NCBI RefSeq assembly: GCF_003573695.1
Contig: NC_039360.1
Location: 58,881,830-58,945,829, forward strand
Direction of reading: 5' to 3'
DNA from: Papaver somniferum
Lineage: Eukaryota > Streptophyta > Magnoliopsida > Ranunculales > Papaveraceae
DNA length: 64,000 nt
Positions 23,875-36,504 of this stretch are shown piece by piece. Below the pieces are notes generated by a model, which had not been told where the DNA came from, searched no databases, and was given only the letters and a program-made list of their open reading frames with translations. The stretch's first letter is position 1, and every line of letters starts with the position of its first letter. Made by a program: the position numbers and the translations under genes.

Positions 23875-25095
23875 GTGGTGGACACCCCATCCCCCTACAA
23901 CGCCATTATTGGACGAAAATGGATACATAAACTCAAAGGAGTTGCGGCAACGTACCACCAATATCTCAGATTCCCAACACCTGAAGGAGTAATGGAAATC
24001 AAGGGAGATCGGGTCACTACGAGAGAGTGCCAGGCCACTCAGGATCATATCAACAACGAGCAAGAAGAGCAGCGAAAAATCCGAATATTAAAAAATAAAG
24101 GAACCGCGAAAGAGAAGGCCATAGACCTGTTTCTCAAGGAAACTACAGGAAAGGGTTTGACGAGAGATGATAATGTCTTGAGCACAGAAACAAGTACTCC
24201 AACAACCAGCGAAGGACAGAAACCCGCTAAATAGCAATTAAAGAGCGTCCCAGTCCTCGGAAATCCGAAGCCTGTGTTCACACCAGTGGAGCCCGTAAAA
24301 GAAATCAACATAGGAACGGAAGGAAGCCCGAAGATGATTAAAATAGGGACCATAATGGACGAAAGAAGAGAAGATTCTTTGACCAGATTACTGAAGGAAT
24401 ACGCGGATGTGTTCGCATGGAAGCTAGGAGATATGCCGGGGATTGACCCGAAAGTAATCCAACATGAGATACGCATCAAACCGGGGACGCCCCCGTTCAG
24501 GCAGAAAATACGAAAAGTAGCTCCGGAGTATCACGAAGCAGTAGAAATAGAACTTCGGAAACTACTAGACGCAGGATTTATCAAGGAAGTCAAGTACCCT
24601 ACCTGGATCTCCAACATGGTCATTGTTCCTAAGAAAAATGGAGGGGTTAGAATATGCATCGATTTTACTAATCTCAACAAGGCATGTCCAAAGGACAGCT
24701 ATCCCCTGCCAAGCATAGATCAGCTGGTAGAAGCAGTAGAAGGATATGAAGAACTGTCATTCATGGATGGACATTCTGGCTACAACCAAGTGGCTCTGGC
24801 AGAAGAAGATCAGCCACACACAGCGTTCTACACCCCACATGGCCTTTATTGCTACACTAGAATGCCCTTCGGACTTCGAAACGCAGGGGAAACATACCAA
24901 AGAATGGTCGACGCTATCTTCAAGCCATGGATTGGAGGAACCTTAGAAGTCTACGTTGACGACATGCTCGTCAAAAGTAAGCTGCGCAGAGATCACCACC
25001 AGGATCTGAGAAATATCTTCGAAGCCATGAGGAAACATCATATGAAAGTGAATCCGGAGAAATGTACTTTCGGTGTCACCTCGGGTATCTGGTAA
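23875..25095 (+). pseudogene. Element D protease C-part and reverse transcriptase
   Basis: After the frameshift the frame reads VDTPSPYNAIIGRKWIHK, the conserved end of gypsy proteases. A TAG at 24232-24234 is followed in the same frame by the RT. RT motifs in order are PTWISNMVIVPKKNGG, ICIDFTNLNKACPKDSYPLP, SFMDGHSGYNQV, MPFGLRNAGETYQRM and the catalytic YVDD at 24952-24963. The RT copies the element RNA into DNA. The frame closes at 25095 after FGVTSG, where a short deletion shifts it. Confidence 0.88.
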
Positions 25096-27023
25096 CAAAA
25101 AGGGGCATCGAGGTAGACCCAGCAAAGATTCAGGCCATAGTAGAAATGCCGTCCCCGAAGAATTTAAAGGAAGTGCAGAAACTCAATGGATCCATAGCAG
25201 CTTTGGGAAGATTTATTGCCCGATCCTCAGACAAATACAAACATTTCTTCAATATTCTCAAAAAAGGGAGCAGGTTCGAATGGACCGTCGAATGCGAAGA
25301 GGCATTCCAAAAAATCAAAGAACACCTAGCTTCAATTCCGATCCTGCAGAAGCCAGATCCTGATGAAGTTTTGGCATTGTACATAGCAGCAACAGAAGAC
25401 GCAGTCAGCGCGGTGTTGGTCAAAACCAATACGAAGATAGAACAGCCTATCTATTACGTCAGCAAGACCCTCAATTCTGCGGAAAGGAACTATACCAAGA
25501 TCGAACAGCTCATCCTTGCATTGGTATGGGCTACTCAAAAGCTGAGAACCTACTTCCTAACTCACCTCGTCAGGGTCCCATGCAAAGCACCATTGGAAGC
25601 AGTCCTCAAAAGCACGGGAAAAGTGGGCAGAATAGCCAAATGGAACACCCATATGGACCAATTCAACATCATTCATGAAATTCAACATTCTCGGAAGTCC
25701 CAAGTTCTGGCGGATTTCTTAGCAGACCTCCCCCTTGACAACGACGAAGAGATTAAAGGAATACCAGAAGCCGAGGAAGAAAACAAGGATCCAATGGATG
25801 TCCTCGAACCCGCGAGTCAAAAACAATGGGAAGTCTTCGTTGACGGATCCAAAAATGAGGAAGGAGCAGGGATAGGCATCGTCATCATCACTCCAACCGG
25901 AGAAAGGATTATACAGGCACTTAGGTTAGAATTCAAAGAGCATACCAACAACATCGTTGAATACGAAGCTGTCGTACATGCCCTCCGTATAATAATAGAG
26001 ATGGGGGTAACCGATGTAAGACTGACAAGTGATTCGCAGCTTGTCATACGGCAAATAGGGCTCGAGTATAATGTGTACGATGAAACAATCTCAGCTTACA
26101 TGGCCTTGGTCCAAACATTAACATCGCAGATCCCGAACATCAAGTTCCGGCACTTATGTAGAAGGGACCTCAGGCATGCGGATGCCCTAACATATATATC
26201 ATCCATGCTGAGGGATAAAAACGCCGAAGCTATTAAAATAACAAGGGTATACGAGCCTTCGATTGCATCTCAATTCTCCTTCGCTACCAATCAAGATACA
26301 ATGGAAGAAAATATCGAAGACCAGGTAGGAGAAGACATCCATAACGATTTTGACGAAGAAGATATCCTGTCAAGATCAAATCAAGATGAAGACTTCAGCA
26401 ACGAAGATGATTGGAGAGTGATGATCCATGCCTTTCTCGAAAAGGGAAGCTTACCTACGGATCAGAAACAAGCTAGGAAGATACTCTCCAAAGTAGGAAG
26501 ATATGATCTTCGGGATGGGGTCCTGTACAAGAAATCCTTCCTCGGACCATTACTACGTTGCTTGTCCCGGAAAGAGGGGCATCGAATTCTAAACGATATC
26601 CATTATGGTGACGCGGGGAATCATAGCGGCATGAGATCACTAGCTGACAAAGCAAAAACGCAAGGGTATTACTGGCCGACAATGATACAGGATGCCGAGA
26701 AGATGTCCCGACGGTGTGAAGAATGTCAGCGCTTCGCCAAAAAGATCCACGCGCCGGCAACAATTTTAAACTCCGTCGACAGCCCGTGGCCATTTGCAAA
26801 ATGGGGCGTAGACATCGTCGGGCCTTTCATCGAAGGATCAGGGAAAAGACGATTTTTGATAGTAGCCACGGACTACTTCAGCAAATGGGTGGAGGCTAAG
26901 GCATTGGCCAGGATCAGAGACGTGGATGTGTTTACTTTCATATTCCAAAACATCATTTGCAGATTCGGTATACCCGCTGAAATTGTGTCTGATAATGGTA
27001 AGAAATTGCAGGGGAAAATATAG
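25062..27023 (+). pseudogene. Element D RNase H, second RNase H and integrase N/core
   Basis: The first part is the RT-connected RNase H (LYIAATEDAVSAVLV), which lacks the usual acidic start. Next is a second, archaeal-type RNase H (EVFVDGSKNEEGAG, NNIVEYEAVVHAL, LTSDSQLV). The integrase then has an HHCC zinc domain (IHYGDAGNHSG, CEECQRFAKK) and a DDE core with WGVDIVGPF and VSDNG. A one-base frameshift just after VSDNGKKLQG leads to a stop at 27023. Two RNase H domains are typical of the Tat lineage. Confidence 0.88.
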
Positions 27024-27025
27024 AC

Positions 27026-27649
27026 ATGCTCTTCGATACTTTCAAGATAAGAAAGAACAAGTCCACCCCCATATACCCTCAAAGTAACGGACAAGCGGAA
27101 GCTACCAACAAGACCCTCGCCCTTATACTCAAAAAACAATTAGACGAGCATAAAGGGAGATGGTGTGAACAGCTGCACAATGTGTTATGGGCATACATGA
27201 CAACGCGCAGATCCGCCACCGGGGAATCCCCGTTTCTTCTAACATACGGAGCCGAAGCAGTCATCCCTACGGAAATCCTCATGCCAACCACGAAGACCGA
27301 AGCTTGGGAGAAAAACCTCATGACAGATATGATGTTAGAAAGATTGGACGACTTGGAAGAAAGAAGGGAAGCAGCATTACAAAAGATGTAAAATTATCAA
27401 CGAAGACTAGCAAGGGAGTATAACAAAAAGGTAAAGCTTCGGAATTTTGTAGAAGGGAAATATGTGTTGAGAACAATCCCACGGTATCATCAAGAAAAGA
27501 AATGGGGAAAATTAGCACCTACGTGGGGAGGACCTTTTATAATACACGATGTTGCGGGTAGCGGTTCCTACTACCTTCGTAATCTAAAAGGCGAGGTCCT
27601 CCGGCATCCTTGGAATGCTAAGTGGCTCAAACCATACTTCCCATAGGAG
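27026..27649 (+). pseudogene. Element D integrase C-terminal part
   Basis: Continues the integrase in a new frame with the third catalytic residue in SNGQAEATNK, then LHNVLWAYMTTRRSATGESP and YGAEAVIPTEI. A TAA at 27389-27391 interrupts it. The same frame resumes with the chromatin-proximal end GPFIIHDVAGSGSYYLRN and stops near 27646. Integrase inserts the element DNA into the chromosome. Confidence 0.87.
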
Positions 27650-28316
27650 CAACGCAGACTTGCATCTGCTTGGAGTATACCAGAAGAAGAAGGGAGCCCG
27701 ACCGCTCCACATGTTTCTATCTCTGGAAGAGGAATTGCAGGCCTCAACCTATCAATCAAACAAGCCTTCAAATTATCAAAGTCAACGAAATATATCGACA
27801 ATATTGGGGAAAGTAGTTAATCTACAATCTCTCAGGGCTCCCCCATCAGCGTCCATAAGTGTAAGACCAGGGGGAATGCACCCAGCAGAAAGAGATACCC
27901 AACCAATCTTAAGGCAACGGGTCGACGGAATGGGTGTGTAAATATTTTAACCCCATATCCTAGAACGTTGCCTCGGCCCCCACCGTCTGGGAATCCTCTG
28001 GCCCAGGATTCGCCAGCGGGGTGACAGGTCTCAAGACGATCACGAAGGTACCTCCCTTCAGTATCGCACCCAAACACTTAACAGCTTTGCTTTTCTTTTT
28101 TCACAATGCTTAAAATAAAAACAAACCAAACATTGCAGGTATATCAAGAAAAGGATCCATTTCATGAAGGATTAACTTACAAAGGATGATTACAAAAAAT
28201 GAAAGGCCAATTCAAGGAAGAATACACATCAAAAAATATTCCTTGTGCATGATACTAGCAAAAAATATCCTTGTTACATAATTACAAAAAAGGGAAGGAT
28301 AATAATGCTGCGGTCT
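27650..28316. other. Spacer between pol and antisense gene of D
   Basis: No domain or repeat recognised. It holds the 3' ends of two convergent transcripts: pol from the left and the antisense gene from the right. Confidence 0.5.
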
Positions 28317-31300
28317 CTATCTAGATAATGCCGTCCCATCAGCAGGATTGTTCGGAAGGCTTGAAGGGACACTCCCACCAGATGAAGGTCCCGAGGAGGC
28401 AGGCATGGCAGCAGGAACTGGACGACGCGGATAGTTTTTCACAAGACCATGCTCCTTCTTTAGGCCAAGTTCTATCTTCTCCAGCATTTTGTTCGTTTCC
28501 TCAGCCAATTGACACCGAGCCTTGTGCTTAATAACTGCTGTCCGCTGTTGGGCATGGGATAACAACGAAGATAGACGATTCACTTCTCTAGAAGCAGCAT
28601 CAACGTCTTCCTCGCGTGTTGCCGCCAAACTCTTAAAATGGTTGGTATGTTCTTCCTGCTGCGTTAAGGAAAATCGAGCCTTTTCCAATTTTTCATTCGC
28701 AACGCGGAGTTGTCCCTCGAGCTCTGAAAAAGACAACACCAGGGAGTTAGCACAAAAAGACACAATCACACTCGATGAAATAGGGTTATACCTTCGACAC
28801 AAGCCGAAGCCTCTTCATACTCATTAACAACCGCATCTCGCGCTTCATCAAGATGTTCATATTCCGCGGATAATTTCTTATAGTCTAGTTGAAGGTTGGT
28901 GAGAGTAAATTGACAGGCATCTAATTCTACCTGCTTCATCGAATCCATGTGACGAAGGTGGTCGACTTCTTTATTTATCTCTGATACCCCTTTGCTAAGT
29001 CGGTACATACACACTTCAAGATTTCTCTCAGACTCAGCCTGACGAGCTACTTCAGCGCGGGACGCGGCAAGGGCATTGCTGAGAGCACAGACTTCGGCAC
29101 GAGCATCGTCTCTTTCTCTGGCAAGACATAGCATACTGTCTTTAACTCCTGAAAGAGGAACAAACCGAGCATTCTGTAATTCTTCTTCCAGAAGCTGAAT
29201 CCTAGACTCCAACAAGGAAGTACGCTCACGGTATTCCCGCAGACTATCACGTGTCCACAGCAGCGTACCATTAAATAAAGCACGGTCATGGTTATACAAA
29301 TTTTGCATGTCGACCATCTGAACATGCCTTGCGCGCCATACCTCAGCCCGAGCATCCCATTTCTTGGCTTCATTCTTAATTTTCTCAACAAGATCCTTAA
29401 TACGAGATCTTTGCCGTGCACTTTCGTTTCGAAGCCATATCAGCTCGGGGACGCCACCCACTGGAGATAGGGTGGGGAGACTCAGACAGAACAACTAAGA
29501 AATAGAGGAATAACGACACACTGCGAGGGAAAAAGAGAAAAAAGAACCAAACCTGTGAAAGCTGAAACTTGGCCGCGAGTTTGTTCTAACTCAGCGCGAA
29601 CAGCAACAAGCTCTGAACGAAGACCGACCTCCGCTTCACCCAGCTTTTCTTTCTCCTTGAGACTTTTCTTCAGCTCTTCTATTTCCACCTCATCCGCAGA
29701 TAATTCCTTTTATCTGTGACGAAGCTTAGCCTCGAGCTTCAGAGATTTCGCTTTGAAGAACTGATACAACACGTGGTTACAATGTTCGCTCCTCATCATC
29801 TACACATCAAGACGAAAAACATTATTTCACCGAAGAATTGGATCGTCACGTAGAAGTATGTACGAAAATTCACCTCCAAGACACGCTGCTGAGGAAAGCC
29901 ATATTGATACCCGTCGGCTATGGCCATTATATCTGCAACGGAAGTAAGAGGCTCCGACACAAGGGTAGCTTCGGGAACACTCACATTTCTTTCCCAGGCC
30001 TCAGACACCCGCGCTTTGGAAGACATTTCCATCATACGGCAGGTATACGCATCATAATATTTTTCACCAGCGACAATAGGGGCGGGATGAGGGACAAATA
30101 ACAGATTCCTTTCCTTGAGCCAATCCATTATGGCGTCCTCACCCTCAGATGTCGGCGAATGAGGAAGATCCGCAGCACGCGAATCAACCACCGACTTCCC
30201 CTTTTCTGACACGGACCCTTCAGCACAAAAGTCGGCACCAACAGGCGCACCATGCTCCTCCGTGCCACCATCTTCGTTACCAGCACCCCCGAGCACATCC
30301 CAATCATCGTTGGGGGAAAGTAGAGAGAAGTCCTCAGGAAAATCAAGGCCATCATCCAAGAACTCCCCCGTGGAATACATCCGGTCAAAAGAAAACCCTT
30401 GAGAAAGGGTTGGGATAGCATCCGCGGCATCCCCAACAGGGACAAAAATATCACCAATAACACTGTCATCAGCTACCACGGCGTTGTCTCTCCCTTCATC
30501 ACCGTCATGACCCACACAGACCTCTTCCTCGACATTAATAGGGGAAGTACCAGTACGTTCCTCTCCATTTGTGATCTCCTCATCCTCAGCAAACTCTTCG
30601 TTCACCGGACTTGTAACTTCTTCATGGGCCTCAGCCTCACCTATCACAATGGTAGAAGACTGCTTCGGCTTAATATTTTTCTTCTTCGACACCTGAAAAC
30701 CAACACCACAAAAAGAATTATTTTTCCCGAACAGTTGAACTTTTAAAGAAGGAGAAGCGCAGCTAGAATCCGCGTACCTGAGCAGTCGAGGCACTCCTCG
30801 GTGGAAGTATAGCACCAGAACCTTCCTCCTCGTCTCCCTCGACGACGTCAAGGGCATAAGGAAAATTCATACCTGCGAAGTTCAAACGCCAGGGACAGAA
30901 ATCTCCATAACGAGCAGGAGGAGATTCCCGTGGCTTGCTACTCTCAGTAGGACGCCAACCGCGTGGAACAGGGATCCAACCGTACGCCCATGGACCAACC
31001 ACTTCGATAACGGTAGCGTGCCACTCGTAGTCATGATCACGCTGGATCCTCTCGCGGGCCGGGAAAAGCTTACGCTGACTAGAACCCTCCGTGCCGGGAA
31101 CATACTTCAGCTTGGCATCGCTGACCTCATTTAACAGACGAATTTCGCCCCGAGGAGCAGCGAGATTCCGAAGGCTGACACTCCACGGCTTGCGGTTCCT
31201 ACTATTGACGTAATCACCGAAGGAATTATTGAAATTCTCAGGAGTATACCATTCTTTCTCCGCGGGATTGGGAACGTAACAAGTCATTGTCGTCTGCCCC

Positions 31301-32089
31301 TTACTCCGCAGATAGCACTCCTTCAGGGCACGGAGATAATTCCCCGATAGTTGCGATACAGACCGGCTGTGCGTATTGGTCGAAGAGCTTTCACGACTAG
31401 CAAACACATCATAGTAGAAGGAATCACCTGACTTGTACAACGGCAGCATAAGACCAGCTTCGAACGCTCCAACCGTGGTCAACAGATGAAATTCATCGAA
31501 CTCATACTTTGAGATAAGCTCATAAGTAATATCATCCTCAGGGGCATAGAAACGAACTTCGAAGGCTTGAAGCTCATGCTTTTCCTTGAAAATTTGGAGA
31601 TCAATATGCTTGAACGTTACTTTTTTCTTACTGACCGAAACGCTGCGTATCAATGGGGCAGCCTCATCCTCCTCGGCGGGACCATATGAACCAATGAACG
31701 CCTCGGAAGCCTTTCTCTTCAAAGAAGGACTTTTTGAAGATTCAGCCCTCGGTACTCCACCTTTCGCATTCTTCCCTTTAAAAGAAGTTGTAGGAGGGGG
31801 CGGCAGATGATGCTCGGGCACTACAGAACGTAGAGGAGGCACATCAAAAGCGACGACACGAGTCGATGCCTGCGTACTCCTAACATCATCACGAGGGCGA
31901 GACGCTGAGCGATCGAAGACTTTTCGAGCCCCAGAAGAATTTGTCGGAGGAACCTCTTCCCTAGAAGATGAGGCCTTCGCCCCAGAAGAAACTCGACTTC
32001 TACGAACATCATCTTGAGACTCTACGCAGAGGACATCTCGATAAACCAGAACTAGGAGCCTGATAAGGAAGCCGCGGACGGTTAGACAT
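28317..32089 (-). pseudogene. Antisense spliced gene of element D (aORF), five coding exons
   Basis: Predicted exons on minus are 32089-30778, 30692-29874, 29799-29553, 29460-28792 and 28723-28317, giving about 1150 codons. All introns are GT-AG and all phases agree (0, 0, 1, 1), strong evidence of a real spliced gene. Exon 1 contains a segment (FHLLTTVGAFEAGLMLPL, near 31478) that loosely resembles the gypsy-associated plant transposon domain (Pfam PF04195-like); this is tentative. Exon 2 is very acidic; exons 3-5 are mostly coiled coil. Two lesions are visible: a 1-base shift near 32035 (exon 1 has 437 codons plus one extra base) and a TAA codon near 29710. An intact second start could be the ATG at 31842. 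Function unknown; Tat elements are known to carry antisense ORFs here. Confidence 0.75.
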
Positions 32090-32091
32090 GG

Positions 32092-32700
32092 CTGCGAAAA
32101 GATTAATCATAAACAAGTCAACAACAAACTCAAGGACATTACCAACGATCAAAAAATCACATAAATAGCAATCACACACGATAACGCAGAAACCCTAAAA
32201 TTAGCATACATGCTCGAAACTCCATAAAATTCCTTCCCTGAAAAGCTCAATCAATACAAGAAAACAATGGCCTCCTTGATTTCAGACGAAGAACAGGGGC
32301 AAATTAGCATACAAGCATTGAAAGAAGTTCTTCATCACAAACAAGGAACAACAGTAGCAGAAAATTTGCAAATCAACATAGCGTAAAACCGTGGAAACAA
32401 AGAAAAGAAAAACTTACCAGCAAAAACAACAGCAGAAAGAACAAATCAGAAATAAAGAGGAGGCAAGCGTGATTAATGCTAAGAGGGAGAGAATTTAAGG
32501 GCTGAAGAATGAAGACTGACAAAGAATTTAAGGGCGGAAGAATGAAGACTGACAGAATTTAAGGGCGGAAGAATGAAGACTGACAGAGAATTTAAGGGCT
32601 GAAGAACGAAGATTTAAAATCGAGAGAATGTTTAGGAAGAATGAAATTAATTTTCTTTCTCTCCTTAATATACCCAAAAGAAAGAGAAGGAAATTAATGG
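32092..32700 (-). promoter_or_regulatory. 5' UTR, 5' UTR intron and probable promoter of the D antisense gene
   Basis: On minus, TTTTCGCAG ends directly before CCATG of the coding start (acceptor at 32092), and a CTG/GTAAGTT donor lies at 32417, giving a 326-bp leader intron. Upstream, a TATATTAAGG-like box lies near 32665. The tandem repeat at 32490-32618 falls within the presumed leader. No start codon is needed upstream. Confidence 0.5.
32490..32618. repeat. 31-33 bp tandem repeat, four copies
   Basis: Unit close to GAATTTAAGGGCGGAAGAAT plus GAAGACTGACA, repeated four times with small length changes. It lies between the probable TATA box and leader intron of the antisense gene. Confidence 0.75.
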
Positions 32701-32840
32701 AGGAATGAGAAATGTGCCCGTTACATGAGCAGTTAATGCACAAATAAAAGACGTACCCAAGTAGTTAGGAAAAGTTATTAGGAGAGATAGAAGAATATGC
32801 AACGACTGTTTTCTTCAATGCACCCATTAAACATTCAAGC

Positions 32841-32859
32841 CCGAAGAAAAGGGGCAAAT
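32841..32859 (+). other. Polypurine tract of element D
   Basis: CCGAAGAAAAGGGGCAAAT directly precedes the 3' LTR start TGTGTATACA. Confidence 0.7.
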
Positions 32860-33706
32860 TGTGTATACATATATCTCACCATCAGACACGTGTATATAGA
32901 AAGATACGTGGAAAGCATGCAGACCAAGACATCAAAATACGATGCATTACGGAACACCAAATAAACCCCAAGGAGTTACTTTATCTCATCCCCAAAAGAA
33001 GATCAACGGTGGAGAGAAAGTTAGCTGACACGGACGTGACAGGGGAAGAAGACACTTTTCTGACACGAGCAGGCATCTCAACCACCCTCATTAAACACTC
33101 TGAGCAGTATACGTGTCGATCAACCCGTGGGACGAGCGAGGATGTCTCTGCGTGATCAAGTGGCAAACGCAGACCTCTGCGTGATGGACACAAGACACTA
33201 GAAGATAAGGTTCCAACGGCCTTCAGAGATGGGTCCCACACTCTAACCCTATAAATACCCCCTCTCCACCGAGAGGAAGGGGGATCGGAAAAATCAGGAA
33301 GGGAAGGAGAGAGAGATTTCGAGTGTAAGTTAATCCTTTAGAAGAGAAAATACATGTAAACCCAAAAGTCATTCGACTACTCTTGTAACCGCGAAGAACA
33401 TAGTGAAACTACCAACCCCGTAGACGTAGGCCTTAGTGCTGAACCACGTAAACCTCGGTCTTGTTTATATTTCAGCACTTTATATTTGCCTAACCCCATG
33501 GATCTTTATTTGTATGTATTGCTTTCTTTGTTTTTACCTATATCCCGTGCGCAAACGCCTCGCATGGAATTGTTAGATGAGGCTGTGATAAACCCGAAGG
33601 TTTTGAGCCAAGAAATCAACACTAAGATATCATCATCACAAATCACTCTAGATTACTATGATTGGTTGTGAGCATTCGGATACCTTCGTGATTTGAGTGC
33701 TCACAT
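32860..33706 (+). repeat. Element D 3' LTR, complete
   Basis: 847 bp, TGTGTATACA to GAGTGCTCACA, with mirrored TGTG/CACA ends. It has a TATA box and downstream polypyrimidine/purine stretches. The last 222 bp match the truncated 5' LTR. Confidence 0.82.
33250..33257 (+). promoter_or_regulatory. TATA box of the element D LTR
   Basis: TATAAATA in CCCTATAAATACCCCC, about 390 bp into the LTR. The 5' LTR lost this region, so D could no longer start its own genomic RNA. Confidence 0.7.
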
Positions 33707-34549
33707 AAGTCCTTAACGACCATCGACTAATCACATATCACACTTTTGAAACATTAGTGATTAATTACTATACCTAGGGGTAATAGTTTGATAACAACAG
33801 TAACTAGGGTACTCCTAACACCACTATTAAAGTAGACGATTTATGTAGTTGGAAATGTCATTCAAATGGTGAAACTAACCAAAAAATTCATTAGGAGAAT
33901 TATAAGTCAACCCAAGATTATATACCTAATAAAACTGTTAAGCATTCATCTCAACCAGAACTACTGCTACACAGACTACCGAAAGTAGGTTCTAAATCAT
34001 CAAGAGCAATCGTCTGGTCCCGTTAGACTAAACACAAACTGTAAACGAAACCCTTTTTGCAGCAGTTCACTTAATCCGCTCATTTAGTATGATGACAAGG
34101 CATGACCAGGTAGGAAACAAAACACAATGAAAGACCTTTCCTTTCCATAAAGATTTCCCTAGAATTTTCTAAACTCATTAGATCGAGATTTAAAAGGTAT
34201 AAGAGTTAGAAAACCTACCTGTTTCGCAGCGAGAGTAAACCTCCAACGAGTAACAACACCTTTGCCTCAAATCAATCGTCTATGTTCTCCTATTTCTTTC
34301 TTCACAGCATCCAGGTTTTCAAAGAGAAAAGGGTTTTAGTGCGGCTGTCTTCTTTTGTTTTCTTTTTGTGAGAAAATTATAACCGTAATCTCCTAGTTTA
34401 AATCCTTTATTAACTTTCCAAAACAAGTGAAATTATTTTATTCCCAAAATTCTCACGATCATTACTGCTAGGGAAAAAAAAGGATTGTGGGAACCCAAAA
34501 CTAAGGATACTACTAAACGGTACACATTTTTGGATAAGAGGATTTTACA
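33707..34549 (+). mobile_element. Element E, right part
   Basis: Continues element E after D and ends GGATTTTACA followed by ACGAG (34550-34554). AT-rich, no coding sequence seen. Confidence 0.7.
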
Positions 34550-35691
34550 ACGAGCCATGCCAGCCATGCCGCATGCCGCTAGCACGAGTTGAAGGCGCCA
34601 CTGCCAATTGAAGGTAACCATGATCGACGGCTATCTTTCCTCCTGAGATGCAATCTCAGTCATCCAAGTTCGCCACCAAACTAACAGACTTGTGGCAACT
34701 TTTGAGCGACCATGCCGCGAAGTCCTAAATTTTGGCCACGGTGCCAAACCCTAAATTGGCCACGGCGCCAAGCCCTAGCCTTGGCCACAACGCCAAGCCC
34801 TAACCTTGGTCGTGCCGCCAAACCTTAACTTTAATCACACAGTCAAATCTTAAACTTTGGCCATGCTACAACACCATGGCCACTGGCATGCCATCATGCC
34901 GCAGCCACTGGCATGCCACCGTGCCGATATTGGTGCCACTTCGACTAGCCAAAACGAGCCTAGCATCACATATGCTATTTACATACGACAAGCCTCTCAA
35001 TATAAACTTGCCACACGTAGCAAAGTGTTACATGTTTTCCACGAAAACACTCGAGACATCAAAACATGTCACAAACTTGGGGATACTCATCAGGGTATTG
35101 GTCTGGCGGTTTACAACATGCGGCGTGCAATACGCCCGTTATAGAAAGTGTCATAAAGCGGGGCGGTTAGTAATGGAAATAAATAATGGTGTAAACGTAT
35201 CCTTCATTATGGGAACATAAATTCCAGGCGTTACCCGTTACTCCCTTCTTCCACCACTCAATCGTTTCCACTTCCCACGAGACCAGGGTAAGTTTTGTTG
35301 CAACTTGTATAAATAGGTCTCACCTATTTTCCACCAACAACAAGTTTTGTTCAGGAGAACAATACAACATCCAGAAATCATCTGATAGCTTTTCATTCAC
35401 CTAGCCAGTTCAACTTTCTGATACAAGTTACGAAACACCCACACTTCCAGAATCAACTATTCTGGTCTCAACACTTTCTTCGCTTCCCTCCCTAAGACCT
35501 GCCCTTCTCCTTTACTTTGTGACCGAAGCAAGCCTGGAACAACCATTTCTTGGTTTAGGCCAGGATTGTACAGATTGATCTCTCGAATCAAAAGTACTCC
35601 CGTGCAGTACATTGTTTAGGGTTTAGACTCGTTTCTCACCTACACACACGAAATTACCGAAATCAGCAGAAAAAATTTTCACCCACAAACA
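34550..35691 (+). repeat. Element C 3' LTR, second part
   Basis: Resumes at the point interrupted at 19828 and matches 11605-12128 and 13430-14077 of the 5' LTR, without the F insertion. TATA box at 35308-35315. It ends at ACCCACAAACA before CATGG. Confidence 0.85.
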
Positions 35692-35696
35692 CATGG

Positions 35697-36504
35697 ATAC
35701 TGCCTTCTCCATAGTCATGGAATTTTCTAGGAGATCATTCATTTCCACACTCAAAGCGTCATTGACTTTCTTCGGAACCTACTTATGAGTGCGTTTAGAA
35801 ACAACCGGAACCTTCTTCCCGTTACTCTCTTCGAGATTTCTCGAAAGAGAATTGGATTGACTATTCTTTTGCAAGTTAGTCTTTCTCCAATTGGGAGTAT
35901 CAGATCTTGTCTTCGTCTTTATGGAGTTATCCTTTTGATAACCATTACGATTGTGAAAGGGCTTGTATGACGTTTATAGGCAAATCTAGGCTTATCACAA
36001 CAATGATTCCTTTGCCTAAAGGTTGGACAGTTACAACTTGTAACGTTAAGAGGATTAGTCTTAATGTATGATCTTGGTTTCACAACTTCTTGTGATGCCC
36101 AAACAAGAACATCATGAAGTTTCTCATTCCTTATACGAAAACGACAACTCCTTTCCATGTGACCTTTATTTCCGCAATAGTGGCAAACATAAGGAATGTT
36201 CTTACCTCAATCTGTATGTGCTGATTTTGGAGGTTGATATACATTGCTTTTGGAACTTTACCTGCCGGTGAAGGTATTTCACTTTTGCCATCAGTGGAAA
36301 CCTTTTGTTGAGAATAATCACTAGCCTTGACAAATTTTACCTCTTTGATAATACTTGGAGCATCTATTCCCTTATAGCCCAATCCTCGTGTATCACGATG
36401 ATTTTTACTTGCTCCTAGCATAATGGTTAATTTGCTTAAACTAGTATTAAAATTTTTCAAGTTATCTTCCAACATCTTGATTTTATCAAGAGCAGCAGCT
36501 AAAT
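35697..36504 (-). pseudogene. S1 Sirevirus gag, middle part with zinc knuckle
   Basis: Minus-strand frames read MLEDNLKNFNTSLSKLTIML and KGIDAPSIIKEVKFVKAS. After a frameshift near 36155 comes a CCHC knuckle (VCHYCGNKGHMERSC, about 36190-36145) and then RIRNEKLHDV. A basic linker continues to EKAVSM at 35697, with an in-frame stop near 35790. The spacing and text fit gag of Sirevirus-type Ty1/copia elements, which packages RNA. Element A interrupts it on the right and element C on the left. Confidence 0.78.

Larger units (their letters stand above)
20840..33706 (+). mobile_element. Element D: Tat-lineage Ty3/gypsy retrotransposon with an antisense gene
   Basis: The order on the plus strand is a truncated 5' LTR, primer site 21064, gag with zinc knuckle, protease, RT, RNase H, a second RNase H and integrase to 27649. 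Then comes a 4 kb segment with a spliced gene on the opposite strand, a polypurine tract and a full 3' LTR. The second, archaeal-type RNase H after the normal one and an antisense gene between integrase and the 3' LTR are known marks of the Tat lineage. Gag-pol has at least three in-frame stops and three frameshifts, so it is dead. The 5' LTR lacks about 625 bp, so no duplication of its target site can be seen. Confidence 0.88.
7985..35691 (+). mobile_element. Element C: non-autonomous Tat-type LTR retrotransposon, heavily nested
   Basis: The boundaries are TGTTGATGG at 7985 and ACCCACAAACA at 35691, flanked by CATGG on both sides (7980-7984 and 35692-35696). The 5' LTR runs to 14077, followed by a primer site at 14080. 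The interior is 14078-18542, the polypurine tract is 18543-18557, and the 3' LTR starts at 18558. Solo LTRs B and F lie in the 5' LTR, and E plus D lie in the 3' LTR. Without insertions the LTRs are about 2.4 kb each and the interior about 4.5 kb. Only a short gag/protease remnant is left, so C depended on enzymes from a relative such as A. Confidence 0.85.
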
